Source: Acidobacteriaceae bacterium (lineage in GTDB: Bacteria; Acidobacteriota; Terriglobia; Terriglobales; Acidobacteriaceae). Taken from it: a DNA stretch of 48,020 bases. The notes under the pieces were generated by a model. The model had not been told where the DNA came from and did no database searches. It saw nothing but the letters and a program-made list of their open reading frames with translations. Shown in pieces: positions 1 to 11,700 of this stretch. A program made the translations under genes and the position numbers. Position 1 is the first letter of the stretch. Every line of letters starts with the position of its first letter. The stretch spans positions 1 to 48,020 of the forward strand of contig JANXYB010000010.1 of NCBI GenBank assembly GCA_025350325.1, written 5' to 3'.

Positions 1-424
1 TAGTGTCCGAAACGCCTCATTGCTGTTCGAATCTGAACAGTCTCTGATCGTTCTTACCACTAATAGAAGACGACGGAATTTGAACTCGATGGTTCCCAAA
101 CTCCATAGGCGCCGAGAGAGACTCGTCCGTCTTTGCGGCCCGCTTAAGGTAAGCAAGATACCGTTCGCACCGGTTAGACGACAACTCGTCACACATATGA
201 GTCCGCATAGTGACTTACGCTAACTCTCCCGTTTATGGGACCAAACCGCAAGCAGCGCGTGCTTAGCATTGTTGAGCGTTTTGCGGCAACCCGCTTCGCA
301 CTCATCCATGACCACCTTGTCCCTGATATCCGCGTCTTGTCCCTTGGAGCTTCTGTGACGATTGATTGGATTGGAGCGTGCAAACTGCTTCACCAGGCCA
401 TAAGGCGCCGGAATGGAGTGGATC
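1..424. other. Left-edge gap, no gene recognised
   Basis: Only short open frames occur on both strands (for example 20-223 and 235-657 on plus, 220-609 on minus). None has a recognisable domain, a convincing ribosome binding site or a family resemblance. The stretch presumably holds the upstream region of the decayed receptor that follows. I saw no tRNA, repeat or clear promoter. Confidence 0.5.
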
Positions 425-3400
425 ATGCGTTCATCGCTGCTTTTAATTGCCCGAGGTGTCCTGCTGCTGTTCGTTTGCTGCGGAGCGAAATACTGCGTAA
501 GCCAGGGAATTGTGACCGGATCGATGATCGGAGTTGTGCAAGACCCAAGCTCCGCTGTGATACAAGGTGCCAGCGTTACCGCGGTACAGAATCGCAACCA
601 ACACCCCATACGCCACGAAAACCAATGCGGCGGGATCGTTTCAGTTACCCATCTTAGGATCCGGATTCACTCCCGTGAAAATCGAGAACGTTACCGTGCA
701 AATTGGAACCCAAACTCCGCTAGGGGTGGTGACGCTCAAAATCGGGGCCTCTGAGGCCGTTACTGTTGAAGGTGCATCGGCGCTGCTGCAGCCCGACTCG
801 GTGCTGATCTCTCAACAGTTTGACACACAGAAAACTGCCGACCTACCCATCGGAAACGGTTTTGATATTGTCGCGCTTTTCACCCCGGGCGTTGCGCCGT
901 CCGGCGGCAATGTGTTCACAAATAGCAATGGCGCTGAATTTTCGAGCAATGGAGTTCGAGACCGGAATAATAACTTCCAACTCGATGGCCAGGCTAACAA
1001 TGATACAAACATCGGTGGTCCCAGCGTGTTTTTTGGCAATGCCGATGCGATTGCGGAGGTGCAAATCATCACCGCCGATAGTGCGGAGTATGGAAGAAAC
1101 AGCGGCGCGGTAGTGAACTACGTGACCAAATCCGGAACCAACACGCTTCATGGAACAGCCTATGAGGTTTCCAACGGCAGTTGGGCAGACTCGCTGGCTA
1201 ACCAGGAGAAGAGCCCGCTCTTTGGTTATTGCGCGTCTGGCGTCAGCCCATCTACGGGGTGCATTCAACCTACGATTCCACGCTACATCGACAATCGCTG
1301 GGGTGGAACCGCAGGCGGACCCATCAAGAAAGACAAGCTCTGGTGCTTCGGATCGCTAAATTTCGAACATACAAGGACCGGCGCCACACCCTCTTCCTCC
1401 GCTCCTTTTGTCACCCCGACTCCCAACGGCATAACGCAGCTGCAGGCGGCATTCCCAAACAATTCGGCAGTCGCAGCCTTGGCGGCCATCGGTCCGACCC
1501 GCGTGAAGACAGGCAACCTGATCTTCGGAGCCCCAACAACAGTCGACGTTCTCGGCGTACCGATTGAGTTTGCTCCGGCAACGCGCACGATTTCATCCCC
1601 ATTTAACGATGACGAAGCGATGGCACGCGCCGACTACCAACTGTCTGCTCACGATCGAGTATTCGGCCGCTACATCTACCAGAAATCGTTCACCTATGAT
1701 TTCAATTTCTTTACACCCGCAGAAGCAATCACCGGAGGATTCGTAAACGTCGGTGGAATCAGCCATTATGTCGGAGCTGACTGGACACACACATTCAATG
1801 ACCGTGTAGTGAATCAAGCTCGCTACAGCTTTTCACACTACACCATCGGCTTCGGCGGCGGGGGGTTTCCAAGTTGCACGACCGCTGCGATTCTCACCGG
1901 TTGTTCGGTTCGTGTGAATTTCGCCGATGCCAATGATTTGGCCATAGGTGAACAAAATGCATTCTGGCCCCAAGGCAGAGTGATAGAAAGTTCGCAAATT
2001 CAAGACAACGTTGTGTGGCAGGCGGGGCGTCATACTATAAAGTTTGGTGGTGAGTTCAATCACTTCCCTGAAACTGACTCCGGCATCCCCTACACCAACG
2101 GGGTGCTGACCTTCGCCAGCTTTGGTGACTTCATCCAAAGTAATCCACAGCTAACTCAATACGCTGCCGGCCTGTCGGTGTACCCGCTGACCTACAACGC
2201 TGGTGCTCTATACATTCAGGATGACATCAAGGCGACGTCTATTCTTAGCCTGTCTCTAGGGCTTCGTTATGAACTGCAGAGTCAACCAATTAATGGTCTG
2301 CATGATTACACAACCAAGCGAGAGTCCAACCCAACCACGGCTCTCTGTGACACCTCATTGCCACTGAGTCTTAGAACAGTCCAGTCGCTGCCTCTCGTCA
2401 AACACAACTTAGGCCCTGTAGTGGGTTTTGCATGGCAACCGCTCCTTCATGGCAAAAGTGAAACTGTAATTCGAGGTGGCTTTCACATCGGCTACGATGC
2501 GACATTCAATAACCCCTTTGCCAACATTGCGCAGAGCACCCCCATGGTGAATTTTGCAAATCTGCAATCATGCAGCAACTGCGTTCCTGCAGATGGCACC
2601 GCCGCATCTTTGCGCACGATTATCAATCCGCAAGTGCCCCTTGGTGGCGATCCTGGGTCCGCGCGCAGTCAAACACCGACCCAAACCTCTACAACCCCTA
2701 TACAGAACAATGGACGCTTGGGATACAACAGGCACTTTCCAATCACGTCGTGGGTGAGGTTCGCTACCTGGGAAATCATGGCGTCGGCTTGTACCAGACT
2801 CGCAACGGAAACCCCGCTCTTGCGCCATTGTTTTAGGCTGGATTCCAAAATGTAATTCCGTCCGGATTGACCCCGTGCACAACCCCCAACGCACCGGGAG
2901 CTACTGCTGGATATGCTGACTGCAATCGGACAAGTCTAATCACGCTCGGGAACACCGGTTTCTCCAACTACAACGCACTCCAGTCCCGCCTGAGCATCGA
3001 ACACTGGCGCGGAGTCACCGCCGGCCTAAGTTATACCTGGAGCAAGAACATAGATAACGTGAACGAGATTTATGCAACAGGTGGCGGCGGCAACACTACC
3101 AACTTCTCCGAGAGTCCATTCGATCTGGTTCGTGCAGAACGCGGGACGAGCGGTCTTGACTTTCCTCAACTAACTTCGGTGTATATGATTTTTGAGCTAC
3201 CCTGGTTTAAGGATCAGAATACGTTTGCCAGCAGGCTACTTGGAGGTTGGCAGGTCAACTTGGTTGGGCGATTTGTCAGCGGTCAGCCCTTTACCGTCAC
3301 CGAGAATCCCGCAGCTAATACGCTTCTATGCGACCCGACTCAAACTTCCGGCTCTACTACGTGCCACCCCATCCTCAATAGCCGGCAAGCACCTTTTGCT

Positions 3401-3838
3401 ACTGTCGGACAGTGCACTGACCCGTCAGCAAGCGACTGCGGAATAGTGAACTACTATACGGGCGCGCCGGTGTCGAAGTCCGATGTGCACTGGATCGTCA
3501 ACGATGATACCTCTGCCAGGTATTTCGGAACTCCATTTGCCGGTGTCGGAAGAAATCAACAGCGCGGCGACACAATCAACAATGCCAATCTAGCCGTTTT
3601 GAAGACCTTCAAGCTCAATGAGAGGATCTCAGTCGAGACACGCGCGACCGCCTACAACGTGATGAACCGGCAGTATCGTGGAACTCCCGGCACGAATGTC
3701 GACTTTGGAAACTTCAGTGATGCGGGCGGATCATTCGGCAACACCTTCTTCAACCCAAACGGTAATGGAGAAACAAATTCCGTCTTCTCTGGCATTGACC
3801 GCCGTCGTATTGAACTTGGCGGAAAAATCAGGTTCTAA
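425..3838 (+). pseudogene. Oar-like TonB-dependent receptor, disrupted
   Basis: This is a decayed outer-membrane receptor of the acidobacterial Oar-like type. The ATG at 425 follows GGAG and opens a signal peptide, then a carboxypeptidase-regulatory-like start (VTGSMIGVVQDPSSAVIQGA). Near 592 the frame shifts, consistent with one extra base in 'cagaatcgcaacc', and homologous sequence continues in the next frame (TNTPYATKTNAAGSFQLP, then plug motifs such as NGVRDRNNNFQLDGQ). A second shift near 2668-2672 moves the frame again (NTDPNLYNPYTEQWTLG). An in-frame TAG at 2834-2836 follows GNPALAPLF, after which the same frame runs on as barrel sequence to 3838, ending GGKIRF with the terminal Phe typical of barrels. 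Three independent lesions argue for real decay, though sequencing error cannot be excluded without reads. An intact relative lies at 16528-20388. Confidence 0.85.
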
Positions 3839-4209
3839 ATAGATTCTGATTTTCACACTACGGGTGCGGCGATTCTGATTGATCGCTGCGCCTGCATTTG
3901 TTGTTTTCTTCCTCTTCTTAGTCCGCAACATCCACAGCCCATCGCGATTTATCCTGCTTATCTTCGTTATCTTCCAACTGGACTCTTTGGGATACCCTCA
4001 AATATTTTGCATTATGTGACGGGCTGCGTATCCCCAATGACGAACATCGTTGATCGTAAGCTGAAGCGGTAGTTACACGAGGCGAAGGCAGGCAAGAATG
4101 ACTAATTGTCTTGATAACTTGTTGAGGAATACGAAGTCTACGCGATATCGTTCCAGCTTCCCGAGATTACTCGGAAGTAACGATCTCTGAAAAAGCTTGA
4201 GGGGGATTT
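3839..4209. other. Gap between receptor pseudogene and Sel1 gene
   Basis: No gene was recognised. The left part contains the terminator-like hairpin at 3861-3894. A second, imperfect hairpin lies at 4157-4177 (CTTCCCGAG/CTCGGAAG with one bulge), about 30 bases upstream of the next start codon, in what would be that gene's leader. Confidence 0.5.
3861..3894 (+). terminator. Intrinsic terminator after the receptor pseudogene
   Basis: The arms 3861-3873 and 3882-3894 pair over 13 positions, allowing a few G-T wobbles, around an 8-base loop. A T-rich tract (atttgttgttttcttcctctt) follows. It lies 22 bases after the receptor stop codon and fits Rho-independent termination on the plus strand. Confidence 0.6.
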
Positions 4210-4716
4210 ATGAGAGTTCACTTTTCTACTCGTCTCATGGCCCTTGTAATGACACTAGTTGTCATTACTGCAATAACTGGTATGCCTTGCGATGTAACTG
4301 CAGCACCCATCGTTGGTGCGGATATCAGCCGCGTTCGGGTTGCTGCCGAGCGAGGGGCAGTTGAAAGCGAAATTGACCTGGGGATGGCTTATGCCACCGG
4401 GCGTGGGATCGAACGGGACAAGAAACTGGCAGTATATTGGTTTGAGAAAGCAGCAGGTGCGGGGAACCCTGTAGCCGAAAACGAGCTCGGGTATTTCTAT
4501 CAGGTCGGCTTTGGTGTTCCCGCTGACGCGGTGCGAGCCGTGCACTGGTATCAGCTTGCATCAGCAGGAGGTCTACCCGCAGCAAAAGTCAACCTCGGCG
4601 TAGCCTACATGTGGGGAACGGGCGTTCGAAAAAATGAAAGCCTCGCCTTCAACGGCGATAAGATTGCCATGAGCCGCAGTTATCGCTCACTGATTCAAGA
4701 TTGGATCCATCGTTAA
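4210..4716 (+). CDS. Secreted Sel1-like repeat protein, short
   Basis: The protein has 168 residues. The ATG follows a strong GAGGGGG ribosome binding site. An N-terminal hydrophobic segment (about residues 10-32, ending near CDVTAAP) looks like a signal peptide. From about residue 40 come three Sel1-type (SEL1-like TPR) repeats, seen as LGMAYATGRGIERDKKLA, a copy around GYFYQVGFGVPADAVRAV, and LGVAYMWGTGVRKNESLA. Sel1 repeats form helical scaffolds for protein-protein contacts. The third repeat is not completed: after NESLAF the sequence leaves the repeat pattern and stops within about 25 residues, so the gene may be a truncated remnant of a longer Sel1 protein. It stands alone, with gene-poor gaps on both sides. 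The family assignment is firm; the role is unknown. Confidence 0.75.
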   Translation: MRVHFSTRLMALVMTLVVITAITGMPCDVTAAPIVGADISRVRVAAERGAVESEIDLGMAYATGRGIERDKKLAVYWFEKAAGAGNPVAENELGYFYQVGFGVPADAVRAVHWYQLASAGGLPAAKVNLGVAYMWGTGVRKNESLAFNGDKIAMSRSYRSLIQDWIHR

Positions 4717-5036
4717 GTGCAGTTCGAATTTTATGGATCATAATTCTGGAACTACCCCGTGCCATACGCACTTATTCACCGCTTGTCCTGGACTTAGCGC
4801 GTTCTGCTCTGATTATGTGGCATTTCGTCCCATACACAAAATGGAACCACTTATCCATGCAGATATCTGCAAATCGGTAAGTTCGATCGGCTGGTCTGCC
4901 CACTAATGTAACTACACGGACAGCTTGCCTGCCTGGTTGACTATTCACCCCCGCATCAAGAAGTCGGTCACATAAACCCGCAAGCCGGGCCCAATGGCGG
5001 ATTGGGTGCTGGGATCTCTCCACGAGGTCGAGTGAT
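4717..5036. other. Gap, no gene recognised
   Basis: A minus-strand frame spans 4772-5143, but it overlaps the next gene's start, has no recognisable domain and shows no ribosome binding site. I saw no strong hairpin or promoter. It may hold the leader of the SRPBCC-like gene. Confidence 0.4.
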
Positions 5037-5540
5037 ATGGGTGCGCAGTCATCATCGGTAAACATCGGTAACATGCATTTAGAACGGCAACCGCTCAAGA
5101 CGAATCCTGATCTCCGCAGCATCGTCGTCACGGTGAATATCAATACAATTGCGCGTCGTATCTTTGAGGCGCTGACTGTGCCTGAGTACCAGGAAACATG
5201 GCTATCGATGCCCGGTCAGGATGACACAAGCTACATTGCAGCAACACGAATTGGACAGGTATACCGCCTGAATCGTCACGGCCACAGTGGAATCGATGTT
5301 AGTATTGTCGGCGCGTACCATGTATTCCGAAGAAACAAGCTTCGCTTCACATGGCAGAAAGTCGGTGTATCGAGCACGAGCGAGACCCTTGTTCAGATAC
5401 GACTCCTTGGCGATTTTGGTCGCACTTCAGTACACCTGATTCATACAGGGCTGTTCAGTGCAGAAGAATATCAGTGGCATTTAGCAATGTGGACGGCGTC
5501 TCTGCACAAGCTGACAACTCTCTTGTACGGGTCGCATTGA
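5037..5540 (+). CDS. SRPBCC-fold (AHSA1/START-like) protein
   Basis: The protein has 167 residues and no signal peptide, so it is probably cytoplasmic. From about residue 27 it follows the SRPBCC helix-grip pattern: an opening strand (SIVVTVNINTIARRIFEALT) in the position where such proteins have 'a s p e x V f e A l t d p', then W54 of a 'YQETW' segment, and a long C-terminal helix (about residues 140-165). Members bind hydrophobic ligands or act as Hsp90-ATPase-activator-like proteins; the ligand here cannot be told. The start at 5037 has a weak GAGG upstream; 5073 (MHLERQ) is an alternative. It is isolated, with no operon partner. Confidence 0.6.
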   Translation: MGAQSSSVNIGNMHLERQPLKTNPDLRSIVVTVNINTIARRIFEALTVPEYQETWLSMPGQDDTSYIAATRIGQVYRLNRHGHSGIDVSIVGAYHVFRRNKLRFTWQKVGVSSTSETLVQIRLLGDFGRTSVHLIHTGLFSAEEYQWHLAMWTASLHKLTTLLYGSH

Positions 5541-5856
5541 TTGCAGTTAGCAAAGTAACAAAACCTGAGAAGATGCAGCTGGCTCTTAGGAACGTTCTTT
5601 AAACCGAGCGTGGTATTGATCATGCGATCCGTCACAATTTCAGGTCAGAAACAAGGACCTGATCGTGGTGATCGTCCTGGGGGGGGCAAAAACGGGGTTG
5701 TTTCAGAACCTGCAATCTGTCTCCACGGCGGTCGTTGCGGGGAGAAATCGAGTCTCCCTATCTAGACGATGCGCTGACATTCAGACGAGGAACAACGATG
5801 ATGCCTACCGAGGTGGAAGGGAATATGAAGTGTGCCGCAAACTCCTGCAAACTCCA
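5541..5856. other. Gap with overlapping alternative hairpins
   Basis: No gene was recognised between these two convergent genes. TCAGGTC (5640-5646) can pair with GACCTGA (5656-5662). Part of the right arm can instead pair with GATCGTCCT (5670-5678). A G-run (about 5680-5686) follows. There is no clear T-tract, so termination is uncertain. Confidence 0.4.
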
Positions 5857-8403
5857 TCATGGTTGATGACCCAGCTCCGGGCCCGCCGTCTGTTGTGCCT
5901 GCAGCTGGTAGCGTGAAAGGTTGGCCTTGAGGGCGGCGGCTAACTCGTCGTTTTGCTGCCGTGTGGCAAGCGCGAGAGCCTGCTGCGCAATTGCTACCGC
6001 CTGCTGATACTTCCCGGTCTCTGAATACATTGCTGCAAGCATCTGCAGGATTGCCGGCTCCTGCACAGCGGAGAGCTTTGAGGCGGCCTCGAATTGGGGC
6101 AGCGCATCCGTGAATCGATTGCTGGCCGCGTACGCTCGACCAAGGTTGTAGTGGCTCTCTGAAGATTGGGGCGACAGATCGACCGCCAGTTTGAATTCGG
6201 CTATAGCTTCAGGTAGCTTGCCTGTGCGCGCCAGGATCACGCCATAGACGTTGTGTCCGTCTGAAGATTTGGGCGCGAGTTCGACCCCTTTTTTCAATTG
6301 CTCGATCGCTTGTTCGCGGTGACCGGTCACTTCGAGCAGATGGCCGAGGTTTACGTGCGCGGCGCCGTTCTCGGGATTCAATGCGATGGCCTTTTCGATC
6401 TGCACTTTGGCATCGTCGAGTTTGTTGGCCTGGGCGAGCGCGCTGCCGAGATTGTTGTGCGCCTGCGAACTCTCATCATTGAGCGCAATCGACTTCTTGT
6501 ATTCTTTGATCGCATCGTCCGTTTTGCCCGTTGCAGCGAGGGCCACACCCATGGCATCGTGCACGCGCGAGTCATCCGGGCCGAGTTCGATGGCGTGCTT
6601 CCATGCGGGAATGGCCTCTGCATATTGATTCTTGTCGGAGAGTTTGGCGGCAAGATCGACGGCCTTGTAGAAGTCGACTGCAGGCGTTTCGATATGATCG
6701 AGCCCGTCAGCGCCGACATTTATAAATTCAGGAATGTTGACGGCGCGATTGGATGCGGTAGCATTCTCGACGACGATTGCAGGGCTGGCGTTGCCCTCTT
6801 CATCGATATGGGTCAGGTATAAGTGCGTATACAGCGACGGACTCTTAGAAGAGAATGCGAGCCAATGTCCGTTGGGTGAGAACGTGTGCCACGAATTCAT
6901 CACCGGCAGATTGGATTTGAGAGAGCGCGCATCGCCGCCCTCGAAAGGCACGATGAAGAGCTTGCTGTCGGGCCGCATCAGCAGGCCATTCTGGTTTTCG
7001 ACGAAGACAATCCACTTGCCATCGGGCGAGACTTTAGGGAAGTTATTGCTCTTCCCATTCTCTGATGCGCCGACGATCTTTTCCGCAGTACCGCCTTTTC
7101 CGTCGTTAAACGGAATGCGGTAGAGGTCATATTGAATCTGCGTTTCATGAGGATCGTTAGCGTAGGTAGACGGCGGCTGACCTCGCGGATATGGGTCTTT
7201 GGCTTTAGCGCGCGAGAAGACAATGTACTTGCCGTCGGGGCTCCAGAAGGCACCGGCCTGCACCAGATCGGGATTGTCGGCGCCCGGCAGCGGCGTAAGC
7301 TTTCCCGTTGCCTTGCTGTACCAGGCGAGCACGCCGCGCGTGGGGAAGAAGACTTGGCCGAAGCCATAGTTTGAGTAAAACTGACCGTTATAAATGCGGT
7401 CCATGACGCGCGCCTGGTGGGTATGCGGCGGATCGATCGATGTGATGACGAACTTTCCATCCGGCGAAACCTGCGACATGAACCCAAAGCGCTTTTCGGC
7501 GCGCTCGTCGGAGAAGGAACTCCATTTCAACACGTAGTCGTTGCTGATACTGCTCACGCGCTTGATGGGCAGCAGGGCATAGAGCCCCTTATCGTTCTGC
7601 GGGCCGTCTACGTCGATGCCCATGGTCTTGCCGTCGCGAGCGATGGAGTGGCAATTGGCGCAAGTCGGGAGCCCCTCCATCATGACCTTGCTCTTGGTCT
7701 CTGACACATAGCGGAGCTGCCACTTAATGTTGGGCAGAGCCGAATCAGGCAAAGGCTTGATGACGCCGTGCGCGGCATCGTCGGCGGAACGAGGCAGCAG
7801 GGGCACGTCGCGGTAGAAGATGGGCGCGCCTACAGGGTCTCTCGAAGTTTGGATGGTCGCTTGCGAAGTGGAGAGGGGCTGACCGTCTTTTTGGCTCGCA
7901 AAGCCTGTAATGACGATCGTGGCCGGCTGCGCTACAGAGTGTTTCTTGACTTCATCCCAGGTCTTCGAGTCGGGCCGCCAAGTGTGTGCGGCGGCTTGCT
8001 CAGGAGTTAATGTCGGGGGCACGTACCCTTCGAGGGTCGAGTCGATCACGCCGAGCTGCATTTTTTCGCCATTGGACCACGCCGTGACCGGGTGCACATG
8101 CTCGCCAAAATTGATCTCGATGCGCCAGACGGTTGCGTTGGGATTGCTATCGCGCCACGCAAACTGGGGAGGGATCAAGTCTGCTGGATAGATGGTGCCG
8201 TTGACCGGTATGTCGATGGTGAGCTGCTGCTGCGCGGACGTGTCCATCGGTATCGGTTTGAGATAGGCGGGTACATGGGCCGGAATGACCGCAACTGCGG
8301 TGACGGCACTCTCACTGCGGGATTGACCGGGGGCTACTGAGCTGCCTGAATTTGACCCTGTGACCAGTAAGACGGCCGCGGTCACTAGCAACAAGCGTTG
8401 CAT
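5857..8403 (-). CDS. Exported CxxCH beta-propeller protein with TPR tail
   Basis: The protein has 848 residues. Its ATG follows GGGAG six bases upstream, and the N-terminus (MQRLLLVTAAVLLVTG) is a signal peptide. Order of parts: an Ig-like N-terminal region with a conserved 'DPVGAPIFYRDVPL' block; a single c-haem motif CANCH at residues 248-252, inside LPTCANCHSIARDGKTMG; a TolB/PD40-type beta-propeller with repeated SPDGK and 'F-SPNG' blades (about 300-590); then at least six TPR units (about 615-830). The family resembles proteins annotated as PD40-domain/TPR or cytochrome-like. The CxxCH motif plus export predicts covalent haem c, but an axial ligand cannot be assigned by eye. Two paralogues lie at 27402-29717 and 32357-34072. 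It is divergent from the VWFA-related gene. The architecture is clear; the function is unknown. Confidence 0.85.
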   Translation of the reverse strand: MQRLLLVTAAVLLVTGSNSGSSVAPGQSRSESAVTAVAVIPAHVPAYLKPIPMDTSAQQQLTIDIPVNGTIYPADLIPPQFAWRDSNPNATVWRIEINFGEHVHPVTAWSNGEKMQLGVIDSTLEGYVPPTLTPEQAAAHTWRPDSKTWDEVKKHSVAQPATIVITGFASQKDGQPLSTSQATIQTSRDPVGAPIFYRDVPLLPRSADDAAHGVIKPLPDSALPNIKWQLRYVSETKSKVMMEGLPTCANCHSIARDGKTMGIDVDGPQNDKGLYALLPIKRVSSISNDYVLKWSSFSDERAEKRFGFMSQVSPDGKFVITSIDPPHTHQARVMDRIYNGQFYSNYGFGQVFFPTRGVLAWYSKATGKLTPLPGADNPDLVQAGAFWSPDGKYIVFSRAKAKDPYPRGQPPSTYANDPHETQIQYDLYRIPFNDGKGGTAEKIVGASENGKSNNFPKVSPDGKWIVFVENQNGLLMRPDSKLFIVPFEGGDARSLKSNLPVMNSWHTFSPNGHWLAFSSKSPSLYTHLYLTHIDEEGNASPAIVVENATASNRAVNIPEFINVGADGLDHIETPAVDFYKAVDLAAKLSDKNQYAEAIPAWKHAIELGPDDSRVHDAMGVALAATGKTDDAIKEYKKSIALNDESSQAHNNLGSALAQANKLDDAKVQIEKAIALNPENGAAHVNLGHLLEVTGHREQAIEQLKKGVELAPKSSDGHNVYGVILARTGKLPEAIAEFKLAVDLSPQSSESHYNLGRAYAASNRFTDALPQFEAASKLSAVQEPAILQMLAAMYSETGKYQQAVAIAQQALALATRQQNDELAAALKANLSRYQLQAQQTAGPELGHQP

Positions 8404-8716
8404 GCAAAACTCCCATAAATAGCTTCGCCTGTCGCATCGAAATGTGATCCGAAGCCTTTTCTCAGATCTTGCGTCGAGGGCAGGTAGGAGGTGTCCGAGC
8501 TAGCGATTGCTATATAGATTTTATCAAAACGCGACAGCAACGCGTTTGCAACGGTCTGCCTGCGAAACAGGTCGCCTGAAGCCCTCGCGTCGGCGTAGAA
8601 TTTTGCACGAGGGAATCCGCCTTTTTCCACTGTTCCCTGCGAGACCACCTGACAACGTTTTCAGTTAGACGATCCGCAAAGCTATTGCACTCATGTGCAA
8701 AGAAATCGGACTAATT
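8404..8716. other. Divergent intergenic region
   Basis: This region separates the minus-strand propeller gene from the plus-strand VWFA gene and must carry both promoters. An AT-rich core (tgctatatagattttatcaaaa, about 8509-8528) is the likeliest promoter area, but I could not assign convincing -35/-10 pairs. The minus-strand open frame 8385-8648 has no recognisable domain and was not called. Confidence 0.4.
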
Positions 8717-11700
8717 ATGAATTCTAAAGCAAAGAGCAATACGGAGACGGTCATTCTGCAAAGAGGGGGCTTCGGATTGCTCGTGGCGCTTCTAGTTTCC
8801 CTGTCGGTTTCATCGCTGTACAGTCAAGCTACCGCGGGAACTGAGTCGGTTCCAGCCAAAACTGCTCCGAGTCGGCAGTCTTCTGCAGCAGCGTTGCCTC
8901 CCGGCGGGCAAATTGCGCCGGATACTTCCGTGCAGGTTCCGACCCTGAGTGAGAACACCAACGAGGTGACCCTCGACCTGGTGGTTAAGGACAAGAAGCA
9001 AAAGTCTATTCTCGATCTCAAGACGGAAGACTTCACCGTCACCGATAACGGAGTCCCCGTAAAACTGAACGGTTTTCACCTTGTGAGTGGAAACGGAGAA
9101 TCGGACCATCTGGTTACGCTCGTTTTTGATCGCTTCTACGGCCCGTCAGCCAAGAATGCACAGGCTATTGCTATGCGCGTTCTAAAAATGCTTCCATCGA
9201 AGGGTTATTCCTATTCGCTGTTTGATCTTCCTGGCAGCTTGCGGTTGATTCAAGGCTTTACCGATGATCGCAACACGATCATGCAAGCAGTAAAGGCAAT
9301 TACAGAGAAAGCGGCCGGTGACAGAACTCAAATAATCCAATTGACGTATACACCTTTGAGTGTGGCCAGAGCTGCTGACAAATCGTCCGACGACGATGCA
9401 ACTCGGGCTGCAGAACAAGCGAGAAAATATCTACTTGCGGTTTTGCGGACGGGTGATCCATCAGGCGCTAGGGTCGACCTCAAGGAGCGCGCGCGCTACC
9501 GCACGCTGTACGCTGCGCTAGAGGACTCGCGGAAGATCATGCAGGATGAGCACTCGGTACCCACGTTGGCGGGATTGCTGGCGATCGTGAAGTCACAGCA
9601 GAAGATTTCGGAACGAAAGTGTCTTATCTATTTCACTCAAAACATGCAGATGGACTCAGCTGCGAAGGAAATGATTAAGACCGTCACCGGCGCTGCAAAC
9701 CAGGCGGGCGTAAGTGTCTATGTCGTCGATATGGACGCGATGAATTCTCAAGGTCGATCGCAGATGCAGAATGCGCTCCTCAATGGGCAAAAGCCTTTCA
9801 GCCCGGTCGTTCAGAAGGACCCGGCGAGCGGCGGACTTGTAAGCATCACACCAGTGCGGCAATTAGGGGGAACACCGATCGGATTTACAACCGGTGAAAA
9901 GAACTGGGGCCCGGCCCAGGACGTCGCGCAGATGACCGATTTCATGCGCAATGGCTGGGAGGGTAACGACCCGCTCGGAACCCTCAAGAGCCCGATGGCA
10001 GACCTGGCAAAAGGCACCGGCGGCGCTTACGTCGATGCGCAGGACAACGTAAAGAAGCCGCTCGAGCAGTTGCTGCGCGACATGACGACCTATTACCAGG
10101 CTTCATATATTCCACCGGTTCAGGAATACGACGGCTCGTTCCGCACTATCGTGACGAAGCCTCTGCGGGCCGGGATGAATATCAAAACCAAAACCGGCTA
10201 TTTCGCTCTCGCGCCCGACGCCCAAGGCGGGATTCGACCGTTCGAAGTGCCGCTGCTAAAGCTCATGAGCCAGCCGCAATTGGTACAAGATTTCAAGTTT
10301 CACGCGGCGATTTTGCAATTTGGCGAGATGCCAGATGGGAATACGGGCGCGGTTGCGATCGAAGTACCCATCTCCGAATTGAAGACAAAAATCGATGATC
10401 ACACTAATCTTTTCTCGGCCCGCGTCTTCATCGTGGCGGAGATCAAAGACAAAAACGGCAAAGTCATCGAACACTTTGGCGAAAACATCGCCAAGCGGGG
10501 CGCGCTCGAATCGATCGAGAAGGATAGTTCGCAGACGATCAATCTGCAGCGTCATTTCATGGCCGTGCCAGGGCAGTACGTGCTAGAGGCGGCGGTCTAC
10601 GATCAGCTGGGCGAGAAGGCTTGCGCCCAGCGAATCAACTTTGAAATTCCTGCGTCGCAGACGAGTGTTTCACTAAGCGACATCGTGCTTGTGCGCAAGG
10701 TCGATACCTTCCACGCAGAAGATGATCCCGCAGAGCCGATGCGTTATGAAGACAGCAAAGTCACGCCCAACATCTCTGGCCTCGTGCCCGAGAACGCGAA
10801 GGGCGTCTCGTTGTTTTTTATTCTCCATCCCGATCCGAAATCCAAAGAGCCGGTCACACTGGAGATGGTAGCCAGCCGGAATGGCAGTCCTGGAAAGCGC
10901 ATGCCGTTGCCACTGCATTTGTCTAAGGAGGGAGGGACGGTGCCTTACCTGGCGAGCTTCAACTCAGGCGCGTTGGCTCCCGGAGTGTATGACGTAAAGG
11001 CGATGCTAAGCCAGGGCGGCAAAACATCGATTCAGCATTTATCGTTCAGTGTTGACGGCAACTTGCCGGGAAATGTAGCCGGGGAAATTGCAAACGCCAA
11101 TCTGCAGGGACATGGCGGAGGCCCGGCGGCACTGACCATCGGCGAAGCTGGGGATGTAGCTACGACCAGCTTGCTTGCAATTACGGCAATCACAAATCCC
11201 ATTCCTCCGCCTGCGCCTGAAGAGGTGAAGCAACTCATTGCGGATGCACGCGCACGCGCTCTCAATTACGCTCAGGCGTTGCCCAACTTCCTTTGCCTCG
11301 AGGTCACGAACCGGTCGTACGATGCAAGCGGAACAGGAAAATGGAAGCATCAGGACACTATCGCGGAGCTGCTGCGTTATCGGGACAAGACTGAAACGCA
11401 CACCATGCTCGAAGTCGATGGCAAATCGAGCGCAACCGATCGCGAGGCGTTGCTCGGAAAACACAACTCGTTCTCAGGTGGTGAATTTGGCGGCGTCCTG
11501 AGGGCCGTCTTCGAACCTTCTGCAAAGGCCGATGTGCAATGGAAGGAAACTGATTCGCTGGCTGGCGGCGCGCTGCAAATGTTCGACTATCATGTTGATC
11601 GAGTAAACTCTCTTTTCACCGTCACCGGCATGAACGACAAACAGATCACGGTCGGTTTTCACGGCCAGGTCTTCATCGACAGCGGCACGCGCGATGTGCG

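Noticed and set aside
8385..8648. 87-residue minus-strand frame in the divergent gap
   Set aside because: It has no ribosome binding site or domain, overlaps the next start codon, and occupies the space needed for two promoters.
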